Below, one piece after another: positions 14,225 to 19,433 of a stretch of DNA of 19,433 nucleotides; position 1 is the first letter of the stretch, and every line of letters starts with the position of its first letter. The DNA comes from an uncultured Oscillospiraceae bacterium (lineage in GTDB: Bacteria > Bacillota > Clostridia > Oscillospirales > Acutalibacteraceae). The notes beneath the pieces were generated by a model, which did not search any database, had not been told where the DNA came from, and was given only the letters and a program-made list of their open reading frames with translations. Where the stretch lies: contig USHL01000004.1 of assembly GCA_900554525.1 (NCBI GenBank), positions 1 to 19,433 of the forward strand, read 5' to 3'. A program made the translations under genes and the position numbers.

Positions 14225-14500
14225 CTATTTCAAAAATTTACTGTATCCGCTGCCGTACTGTACACAGCGGGAAACGCGGCTTAAGGTCGCAGAGGATATG
14301 TCGGTTTCCTCGATTACCTGGCTGTAGGTCTTGCCCAGCAGCAGCAGCTTAGCGGCGCGCAGGCGCTGGGCCATCTGTTCGATTTCCTTATTGGTGCACA
14401 TATCGGAAAACAGCCCGCGGCATTCTTCGGCGCTTTTCAGCGAAGCGATTATTTCGAAAAGCTCGTTTATCATTTCGGTATCAGGCTTTTTTGAAACCAT
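14225..14500 (-). CDS. YerC/YecD family TrpR-related DNA-binding protein
   Basis: 91 residues, fitting this small TrpR-superfamily group of Firmicutes. The core reads FEIIASLKSAEECRGLFSDMCTNKEIEQMAQRLRAAKLLLLGKTY (about 15-59), then a helix-turn-helix SQVIEETDISSATLSRVSRCVQYGSGYSKFLK (60-91), in which the SSATLSRVSRC recognition segment and the GSGY end are typical. It should be a cytoplasmic dimeric repressor, but its ligand and target are not known; TrpR itself uses tryptophan, which is no evidence for this one. AAAGGATG precedes the ATG. It lies 11 bp after the ABC ATPase and 8 bp before metF, so it is part of this operon and may be its local regulator. Confidence 0.9.
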   Translation of the reverse strand: MVSKKPDTEMINELFEIIASLKSAEECRGLFSDMCTNKEIEQMAQRLRAAKLLLLGKTYSQVIEETDISSATLSRVSRCVQYGSGYSKFLK

Positions 14501-14511
14501 TTTATCATCCT

Positions 14512-15270
14512 TTATATATTTTCAAGCGATTTATTTAAAAAGCTTTTGGTCTTTTCGGAGCGGGGACTGCCGAATACCTCGTCCGGAGTGCCGTATTCCT
14601 CTATAATTCCGTCGGCCATGAAGAGTATTTTGTCGGAAACACTGCGGGCAAATTCCATTTCATGCGTTACGACAATCATTGTGCTGTTGCCGTTTTTAAG
14701 GCTTTTTATGACTTTCAGCACTTCGCCCGTAAGCTCGGGGTCGAGCGCCGAGGTCGGTTCGTCAAAGCAGAGTATATCGGGATCGAGCGAAAGCGCCCGC
14801 GCTATGGCTACACGCTGCTGCTGACCTCCCGAAAGCTCGCAGGGGTAGCTTTCCTCTTTTTCCGAAAGACCGACTCGTTGGATAAGGCTTTTGGCACGCG
14901 TTTCTATTTCTTCAGGCGTGCCGCGCTTTAAAAGAGAGGGGGCGAGCATGACGTTTTTAAGCACATTATATTGAGGAAAAAGATTAAAAGACTGAAATAC
15001 CAGCCCGAAATGCAGGCGGTTGCGGCGTATTTCGGCGTCACTGAGCTTTACGCCGCCGTGCGCGCTGAATATCTCGCCGCCGTTTACCGAAATAGTGCCC
15101 TCCTCGGCAAATTCAAGGAAGTTCAGACAGCGCAGAAGGGTTGTCTTTCCGCTGCCGGACGAGCCTATTATTGACAGTACCTCGCCTTTTTCAAGCGAAA
15201 AGCTTATGCCCTTTAACACCTCTGTGCGGCCGAAGCTTTTTTTTAGATTGTTTACTTCAAGTACAGGCAT
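14512..15270 (-). CDS. polar amino acid ABC transporter, ATP-binding subunit
   Basis: 252 residues, the GlnQ/HisP size class. All ABC motifs are intact: Walker A GSSGSGKTT (36-44), Q-loop Gln93 in LVFQSFNLFP, signature LSGGQQQR (146-153), Walker B ILCFDE (166-171) with catalytic Glu171, D-loop SALDPE and switch His203 in VTHEM. It powers uptake as a homodimer on the cytoplasmic face with the permease encoded just upstream. AAGGAG precedes the start; the gap to the permease is 10 bp. The family transports polar amino acids or cystine; substrate cannot be read from the ATPase. Its place before metF/metH hints at a sulphur amino acid, which is inference. Confidence 0.94.
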   Translation of the reverse strand: MPVLEVNNLKKSFGRTEVLKGISFSLEKGEVLSIIGSSGSGKTTLLRCLNFLEFAEEGTISVNGGEIFSAHGGVKLSDAEIRRNRLHFGLVFQSFNLFPQYNVLKNVMLAPSLLKRGTPEEIETRAKSLIQRVGLSEKEESYPCELSGGQQQRVAIARALSLDPDILCFDEPTSALDPELTGEVLKVIKSLKNGNSTMIVVTHEMEFARSVSDKILFMADGIIEEYGTPDEVFGSPRSEKTKSFLNKSLENI

Positions 15271-15280
15271 ACTCTTCTCC

Positions 15281-15940
15281 TTAGCTTCTGAAATAGCTCA
15301 GTTTTTTTTCTATGTACCCGAAAAGCAGGGTAAGGATGCCGCAGAACAGCAGGTAATATATACCGGTGCAGAAAAGCGGCCATATAAGTCCCTGCGCCTT
15401 GACAAAGGATTCGCCTGCCCAGATAAGCTCATATACCGAGATGACGCGGGCAAGGGAGGTGTCCTTCACAAGGGTGATTATCTCATTCGACATAGGCGGA
15501 ATGATGCGTTTTATCACCTGCAGAAGAATGATTTTGAAGAATATCTGGGACTTTGTCATACCGAGCACCTGCCCTGCCTCATACTGGCCTTTGGAGATGC
15601 TTTCTATGCCTCCGCGGTATATTTCGGAAAAATAGCAGGAATAGTTGATGATAAAGGCGACCAGCACCGCCGTCATTCTTCCGGAGTTGCCGCCGCCCCA
15701 GAGGTTTTGGTCGAAGAGGAGACCGGGACCGTAGTAAATAATCATAAGCTGAAGCATAAGCGGAGTGCCGCGGATTATCCATACAAAGGTTTTAATCACG
15801 GCACGTACCGGCTTCCATCTGGCCATAGAGCCGAAAGATATGACAAGTCCGAGCGGCAGAGCGCCGAGCAGCGTCAGAACGAATATTTGAAGGGTTTTTA
15901 CAAAGCCTTCGTTCAGCACTGCAAGTACGTTCTCAAGCAT
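15281..15940 (-). CDS. polar amino acid ABC transporter, permease subunit
   Basis: 219 residues, typical for HisM/GlnP-type permeases. The N-terminal FVKTLQIFVLTLLGALPLGLVISF helix, WIIRGTPLMLQLMIIYYGPG block and the cytoplasmic EAA loop EAGQVLGMTKSQIFFKIILLQVIKRIIPP (about 140-170), which docks on the ATPase, identify it, followed by NEIITLVKDTSLA. Five membrane segments are likely. A single permease gene implies a homodimeric channel. The ATG follows AAAGGA. A 61-bp gap to the binding-protein gene contains a partial terminator, a common way to make more binding protein than channel. Confidence 0.94.
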   Translation of the reverse strand: MLENVLAVLNEGFVKTLQIFVLTLLGALPLGLVISFGSMARWKPVRAVIKTFVWIIRGTPLMLQLMIIYYGPGLLFDQNLWGGGNSGRMTAVLVAFIINYSCYFSEIYRGGIESISKGQYEAGQVLGMTKSQIFFKIILLQVIKRIIPPMSNEIITLVKDTSLARVISVYELIWAGESFVKAQGLIWPLFCTGIYYLLFCGILTLLFGYIEKKLSYFRS

Positions 15941-15967
15941 TGAATATCAATCCTTTAAATTTAATAA

Positions 15968-15993
15968 AAGGCAGAGTACAAAGCCTCTGCCTT
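15968..15993 (-). terminator. attenuating terminator between binding-protein and permease genes
   Basis: Arms 15968-15976 and 15985-15993 form a perfect 9-bp stem with an 8-nt loop; on the minus strand TTTTATTAAATTT follows. It lies in an operon gap, so it probably ends a share of transcripts after the binding-protein gene. Confidence 0.7.
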
Positions 15994-16001
15994 GATGGGT
16001 T

Positions 16002-16814
16002 TTATTTCTGTTCGATGATGGAATCCTGTATGCCGTATTTTTCCGCGATTTGCATCATGCTGCCGTCGGCATAGCTGTCCTTAAAGAACTGATTGAGCTG
16101 CCCGGCAAGGTCGGAGCCTTTGCGGAAGCCCACAACATAGTTCTCCTCACCGCCGAGGGTGGCAGTGTAGGCAAGGTCGCTGTAGTTGGTGCCTTCACCG
16201 ATCATTGAGCCTGCCATGATACGGTCTATGACGGCGGCCTGAGAGGTGCCGGCTTTAACCTCCATAAGAGCGTCTGACTGAGCTTTTACGGCGGTGTAGC
16301 TGTAGCCGAGCTCCTGAAGCGCGTCCTCACCGGCGGAGCCCGATTCGGCGGCAAAGCTTAAGTCTTTTACGCTTTCAACAGTAGAATACTGCTCGGCTTG
16401 GTCCTTAGGCACTACCACGACCTGAGTGTTGGTGCAGTAAGGATTGGAAACCTCCATACCGTTCTTTACTTCGTCGGTCAGGGTCATGCCGTTCCAGACG
16501 ACGTCGATGCTTTTGGAGTCAAGCTCCATTATCTTGCCGCCCCAGTCGGCAAGAACGACAAATTCTGCTTCAACGCCGAGACTTTCGGCAAAGGCCTTGG
16601 CAAGGTCCGCATCGAAGCCTATCCATTCATCGGAGCCTTCTTCCTTATAGTCCATCGGAGCATATTCGGTAATGCCGATTACCAGCTTGCCCTTTTCTTT
16701 TACATACTCGCTGTCGGTCTTGTCGGAAGCGCCGGAAGAAGTGTTTTCGGCGCCGCAGCCCGCAAAGGCGAAAAGCATAAGCAGGGCGGTCATCAGTGCG
16801 ATTATTTTTTTCAT
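16002..16814 (-). CDS. amino acid ABC transporter substrate-binding lipoprotein
   Basis: 270 residues. The signal peptide ends in lipobox FAGC with Cys20 as lipid anchor, then a Ser/Asp-rich linker to about residue 36. The mature part is a family-3 solute-binding protein: KGKLVIGITEYAPMDYKE (41-58), IGFDADLAKAFAESLGVE (65-82), a WGGKIMELDSKSIDVVWNGMTLTDE block (about 91-115) and AAESGSAGEDAL. The usual Arg after the TDE motif (GMT-x-T-x-x-R) is replaced by Val, which may signal an unusual ligand since this region contacts the amino-acid carboxylate; this is inference. AAGGGG precedes the ATG. It heads the seven-gene minus-strand run and sits directly behind a consensus promoter. Confidence 0.93.
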   Translation of the reverse strand: MKKIIALMTALLMLFAFAGCGAENTSSGASDKTDSEYVKEKGKLVIGITEYAPMDYKEEGSDEWIGFDADLAKAFAESLGVEAEFVVLADWGGKIMELDSKSIDVVWNGMTLTDEVKNGMEVSNPYCTNTQVVVVPKDQAEQYSTVESVKDLSFAAESGSAGEDALQELGYSYTAVKAQSDALMEVKAGTSQAAVIDRIMAGSMIGEGTNYSDLAYTATLGGEENYVVGFRKGSDLAGQLNQFFKDSYADGSMMQIAEKYGIQDSIIEQK

Positions 16815-16847
16815 AAAGCATACCCCTTTTTATTTGAGTGTAGTACT

Positions 16848-16876
16848 ATTATACTTCATCAAACTAAAGAAGTAAA
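16848..16876 (-). promoter_or_regulatory. sigma-A promoter of the transporter-methionine operon
   Basis: On the minus strand TTTACT (16876-16871) and perfect TATAAT (16853-16848) are 17 bp apart. The resulting leader is only about 27 nt, too short for an S-box (SAM riboswitch) or T-box, so control of this operon must come from a DNA-binding protein or from elsewhere. Confidence 0.75.
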
Positions 16877-16881
16877 GCATC

Positions 16882-16903
16882 AATTTGCGAAAAAAATCAA
16901 ATT
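16882..16903. promoter_or_regulatory. possible operator dyad between divergent promoters
   Basis: AATTTG (16882-16887) and CAAATT (16898-16903) are inverted repeats separated by 10 bp, lying exactly between the -35 boxes of the transporter operon and nhaC. The arms are short and AT-rich, so chance is a fair alternative. Confidence 0.3.
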
Positions 16904-16908
16904 ATTTG

Positions 16909-16937
16909 TTGACAAATGTCGGCTATTATGCTATTGT
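16909..16937 (+). promoter_or_regulatory. promoter of nhaC
   Basis: Perfect TTGACA at 16909-16914, 17-bp spacing, TATTGT at 16932-16937 preceded by TGC (16929-16931), an extended -10 element. The expected start point near 16944 leaves a leader of about 70 nt. Confidence 0.7.
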
Positions 16938-16967
16938 TTATCTGTCTTATCAGCGGCGTTACGATAT

Positions 16968-16987
16968 GTGTCTGCGCGGGCAGGCAC
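16968..16987 (+). terminator. terminator-like hairpin in the nhaC leader
   Basis: An 8-bp stem (16968-16975 with 16980-16987, one G-T pair) around the tetraloop GCGG is followed by CTTTTATTTTG. It lies between the nhaC promoter and the GAGGAGG ribosome binding site, the position of a transcription attenuator. No known riboswitch aptamer is recognised in the 24 nt upstream of it. Confidence 0.55.
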
Positions 16988-17012
16988 CTTTTATTTTGAG
17001 GAGGTACGACAA

Positions 17013-18662
17013 ATGAAAAAGGGTATGATGAGCAAAATAATTTTTGCACTCATCGTAGTTGCGTTTGCGGTTATATGTTTTATACAGTCGCCTGTAACAA
17101 GCGCTGTCAACTCGCTTTGGTCTCTTTTGCCGCCGGTCGTGGCGATCGGTCTTGCGCTTATCACTAAGGAGGTTTATTCCTCGCTGTTTCTGGGGATACT
17201 CACGGGCGGCATACTTTATACGGTTTCGGAGTCCAAGGGCTTTACCGGTATGTTTACGGCGGTCGTGAATGACGGCTTTATTGCCAATCTGGCAAATGAG
17301 TACAATGTCGGTATACTTATATTTCTGGTTGTGCTCGGCATAATAGTAGCACTGATGAATAAGGCGGGAGGCAGCCGCGCCTACGGCGAATGGGCCGTAA
17401 GAAGGATAAAGACCAAGAAGGGCGCGTCGCTCGCCACCTTCGGTCTCGGTGTGCTTATTTTTGTCGATGATTATTTCAACTGTCTGACCGTAGGCTCTGT
17501 TATGCGGCCGGTCACCGACAATCATAAAATTTCACGGGCCAAGCTTGCTTATCTTATCGACGCCACCGCCGCTCCGATATGCATAATAGCTCCGATTTCT
17601 TCATGGGCGGCCGCCGTAAGCGGTACTGTGGAGGGAGTAAACGGTATTTCACTTTTTATTCAAACCATACCGTATAATCTGTATGCACTTCTTACGGTGC
17701 TTATGGTCATACTCGTTTCGGTAATGGATACCGATTTCGGACCGATGCGGCTGCATGAGGAAAATGCCGCTGAGGGCGATATCTTTACAAGCGGCAGGGG
17801 AGTTTATTCCGCCGAGGATGAGGAACCGGTTTCAAGCCGGGGGCGGGTTATTGACCTTGTGCTGCCGGTAGTTATACTGATAGTGCTGTGCGTTGCCGGA
17901 ATGATTTATACAGGCGGATTTTTCGGCGGGGACAACAATCTCGATTTTGTCAACTCCTTTGCCGAATGCGACGCCGCCGCAGGGCTTTCACTCGGCTCTA
18001 TAGGCGCTCTGATAATTATAATAATATATTTCCTTATCCGCCGCGTTTTAAGCTTTAAGGACTGTATGGACGCCGTGCCCAGCGGTTTCAAGCAGATGGT
18101 GCCGGCCATACTGATACTTACATTTGCCTGGACACTCAAATCAATGACTCAGATGCTCAAGGCCGATGTTTATGTGGCTTCGCTCGTGGAATCGGCCTCT
18201 GCGGTGCAGATACTTCTGCCGGCAATACTTTTTGTTGTTGCGGTGGGTCTTTCCTTTGCAACCGGCACATCCTGGGGCACTTTCGGTATACTTATCCCGA
18301 TCGTCACCGGAGTGTTTTCGGCACAGCTTGCCGGGGTGGCTGAAAGCGGAGATATACCGCGCACGGTTGTTATATGCATTTCCGCCTGCCTTGCGGGCGC
18401 TGTCTGCGGCGACCATTGCTCGCCTATATCGGATACCACAATTATGGCGTCGACCGGTGCGCAGTGCGACCATGTGAATCATGTTTCCACACAGCTGCCG
18501 TATGCTATGTCGGTCGCGGCTGTCTCGCTTGTCGGTTATCTTGTCGCGGGATTCGTACAGAATGTTTTTGTGATTCTCGGCGTGGGTATTGCGCTTACAG
18601 TACTTTTTATGCTGGCGGTAAGGTATATGAATAAAAAACGTGCGCTCAGCGGCAAAGCTTGA
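17013..18662 (+). CDS. nhaC: Na+/H+ antiporter, NhaC family
   Basis: 549 residues from the ATG at 17013, which follows GAGGAGG by 9 nt; the frame is open far upstream but that stretch is antisense to the binding-protein gene. About 11-13 transmembrane helices cover most of the protein. Family motifs: YSSLFLGILTGGIL (55-68), GLGVLIFVDDYFNCLTVGSVMRPVTD (144-169, with the Asp152/Asp153 pair), DATAAPICIIAPISSWAAAV (183-202), SFATGTSWGTFGILIPI (414-430) and CGDHCSPISDTTIMAS (465-480). A hydrophilic loop at 238-280 is cytoplasmic. NhaC-type proteins exchange external H+ for internal Na+, and some relatives exchange malate and lactate; the substrate class is thus likely but not certain. It has its own promoter and leader hairpin and is divergent from the transporter operon. 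Confidence 0.93.
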   Translation: MKKGMMSKIIFALIVVAFAVICFIQSPVTSAVNSLWSLLPPVVAIGLALITKEVYSSLFLGILTGGILYTVSESKGFTGMFTAVVNDGFIANLANEYNVGILIFLVVLGIIVALMNKAGGSRAYGEWAVRRIKTKKGASLATFGLGVLIFVDDYFNCLTVGSVMRPVTDNHKISRAKLAYLIDATAAPICIIAPISSWAAAVSGTVEGVNGISLFIQTIPYNLYALLTVLMVILVSVMDTDFGPMRLHEENAAEGDIFTSGRGVYSAEDEEPVSSRGRVIDLVLPVVILIVLCVAGMIYTGGFFGGDNNLDFVNSFAECDAAAGLSLGSIGALIIIIIYFLIRRVLSFKDCMDAVPSGFKQMVPAILILTFAWTLKSMTQMLKADVYVASLVESASAVQILLPAILFVVAVGLSFATGTSWGTFGILIPIVTGVFSAQLAGVAESGDIPRTVVICISACLAGAVCGDHCSPISDTTIMASTGAQCDHVNHVSTQLPYAMSVAAVSLVGYLVAGFVQNVFVILGVGIALTVLFMLAVRYMNKKRALSGKA

Positions 18663-18687
18663 AAAAATATTCCGGCAGGGCTATAAT
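18659..18687 (+). promoter_or_regulatory. promoter of the TtcA-type gene, embedded in the nhaC terminator
   Basis: TTGAAA at 18659-18664 (overlapping the nhaC stop codon) and perfect TATAAT at 18682-18687, 17-bp spacing. The -10 lies in the loop of the nhaC terminator hairpin. Confidence 0.65.
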
Positions 18688-18705
18688 GGTCTTGCCGGAG
18701 TTTTT
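18671..18705 (+). terminator. intrinsic terminator of nhaC
   Basis: Arms 18671-18679 and 18691-18699 form a 9-bp stem with one G-T pair and an 11-nt loop, followed by GTTTTTATATTT. It begins 9 bp after the nhaC stop codon. Confidence 0.85.
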
Positions 18706-18723
18706 ATATTTGGAGAGATATGT

Positions 18724-19433
18724 TTGGAAAAGTACGTTGAAATAGAGCGGAGCATTATAAAAAAGTTCCGCAAAACCATATGGAATAATTTTATCGGCGC
18801 GGTCAAGGAATATGAGCTGATCTCGGCAGGTGATAAAATCGCTGTCTGCATATCGGGCGGCAAGGATTCAATGCTTATGGCAAAATGCATTGAGGAGCTG
18901 TCGCGCCACAGCGAGGTGCCGTTCAGCGCGGTATATCTTGTGATGGATCCGGGATACAATAAAGAAAACCGTGCGCTCATTGAAGAAAACGCACGGATAA
19001 TGAATATAGATATAACAATTTTTGAAAGCGACATTTTTAAAGTTACCGAAAGGGCGGGAGGCTCGCCCTGTTATCTTTGCGCCCGCATGCGGCGCGGCTG
19101 TCTTTACGGCAAGGCAAGGGAGCTCGGCTGCAATAAAATCGCTCTCGGACATCATTTGGATGACGTTATCGAAACTGTGTTAATGAGCATGATGTATTCC
19201 TCGGAAATAAAGACCATGCTTCCTAAGCTTCACAGCACCAATTTTGAGGGAATGGAGCTGATTCGTCCGCTTTATAAGGTTAAGGAAAAGGATATTATCG
19301 CCTTTGCCGATTACAACGGCCTTCGGTTTCTGCGATGCGCCTGCCGTTTTACCGAGCAGAGCGAGGAACGGGAGGATATGTCCAAGCGCAGGGAGATAAA
19401 GGCGCTTATAAGCGAAATCAAAAAGGTCAACAC
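18724..19433 (+). CDS. TtcA-family tRNA thiolation PP-loop ATPase, 3' truncated
   Basis: 236 codons are in the window and the frame is still open at its end. The start is TTG at 18724, with GGAG 8 nt upstream; the ATG at 18720 is in another frame and stops after six codons, and the first in-frame ATG lies beyond the ATP site. Signature motifs: PP-loop ISGGKDS (43-49) that adenylates the tRNA base, PCYLCARMRRG (115-125) with Cys116/Cys119, ALGHHLDD (140-147) and RCACRFTE (204-211). Cys residues at 116, 119 and one of 205/207 would hold the iron-sulphur cluster, as in TtcA, which makes 2-thiocytidine at position 32 of tRNAs. The assignment to the TtcA group is firm; whether the exact target is C32 is inferred. 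Cytoplasmic, oxygen-sensitive chemistry fits an anaerobe. Confidence 0.9.
   Translation, partial: MEKYVEIERSIIKKFRKTIWNNFIGAVKEYELISAGDKIAVCISGGKDSMLMAKCIEELSRHSEVPFSAVYLVMDPGYNKENRALIEENARIMNIDITIFESDIFKVTERAGGSPCYLCARMRRGCLYGKARELGCNKIALGHHLDDVIETVLMSMMYSSEIKTMLPKLHSTNFEGMELIRPLYKVKEKDIIAFADYNGLRFLRCACRFTEQSEEREDMSKRREIKALISEIKKVN

Noticed and set aside
15020..15943. 307-codon plus-strand open frame across the ABC ATPase and permease genes
   Set aside because: Both genes beneath it on the minus strand carry complete family motifs; the plus-strand product is low-complexity antisense.
16815..16847. Possible SAM riboswitch or T-box before the transporter-methionine operon
   Set aside because: The consensus promoter leaves only about 27 nt of leader, and no S-box or T-box core sequence is visible.
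16398..17012. A long open frame on the plus strand upstream of and in frame with nhaC
   Set aside because: It is antisense to the well-supported binding-protein gene and crosses the divergent promoters. The GAGGAGG site and family N-terminus place the nhaC start at 17013.
1..19433. CRISPR arrays, tRNA/rRNA genes, insertion sequences, prophage or toxin-antitoxin genes
   Set aside because: I looked for regular spaced repeats, cloverleaf-like sequence, transposase motifs and terminal inverted repeats and found none.

Overview
The window looks like chromosomal DNA of an anaerobic Gram-positive bacterium of the Clostridia (Firmicutes), probably a gut Ruminococcaceae/Oscillospiraceae-type lineage. 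Pointers are the AGGAGG-type ribosome binding sites, sigma-A-like promoters, lipobox lipoproteins, a YerC/YecD TrpR-like protein, a cobalamin-dependent methionine synthase without its reactivation domain, and an NhaC antiporter. GC is moderate. There are no phage genes, transposases, CRISPR arrays, tRNAs or rRNAs. The lineage is inferred from gene content, not from any search.

Layout. (1) 1-2880, plus strand: the 3' part of an alpha/beta hydrolase, a lipoprotein with its own strong promoter, and a DUF1015 protein, closed by a perfect bidirectional terminator. (2) 2954-6587, minus strand: glycolytic run pgk-tpiA-gpmI with a promoter before pgk and hairpins in both intergenic gaps. (3) 6696-8620: trmL (minus) diverges from a two-gene membrane-protein unit (unknown 4-TM protein plus YoaK/DUF1275), from promoters whose -35 boxes overlap. 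(4) 8622-10368: two small membrane proteins (minus) diverge from a TetR-type regulator; a 20-bp inverted repeat lies between and over the two promoters. (5) 10418-16814, minus strand: one compact co-directional run of seven genes: amino-acid ABC transporter (binding lipoprotein, permease, ATPase), YerC-like TrpR-family regulator, metF, a stand-alone MetH reactivation-domain protein, and metH. (6) 17013-18662, plus: an nhaC antiporter behind a leader with a terminator-like hairpin. (7) 18724 to the window end: a TtcA-type PP-loop thiolase with a TTG start, whose promoter is embedded in the nhaC terminator.

How the parts work together. Region 2 is the lower part of glycolysis (gap and eno are not present here). 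Region 5 joins uptake of an amino acid, plausibly a sulphur amino acid judged only by context, to the one-carbon branch that makes methionine: MetF makes 5-methyl-THF, MetH transfers the methyl group via cobalamin to homocysteine, and the separate domain protein would re-methylate oxidised cobalamin with SAM. Region 4 is a classic self-contained regulator/target pair. The least explained items are the TetR-linked internally duplicated membrane protein, the nhaC leader hairpin, the 41-bp hairpin flanked by 9-bp direct repeats between pgk and tpiA, and the YerC-like gene inside the transporter/methionine operon. I see no clearly new biological system; these are leads.
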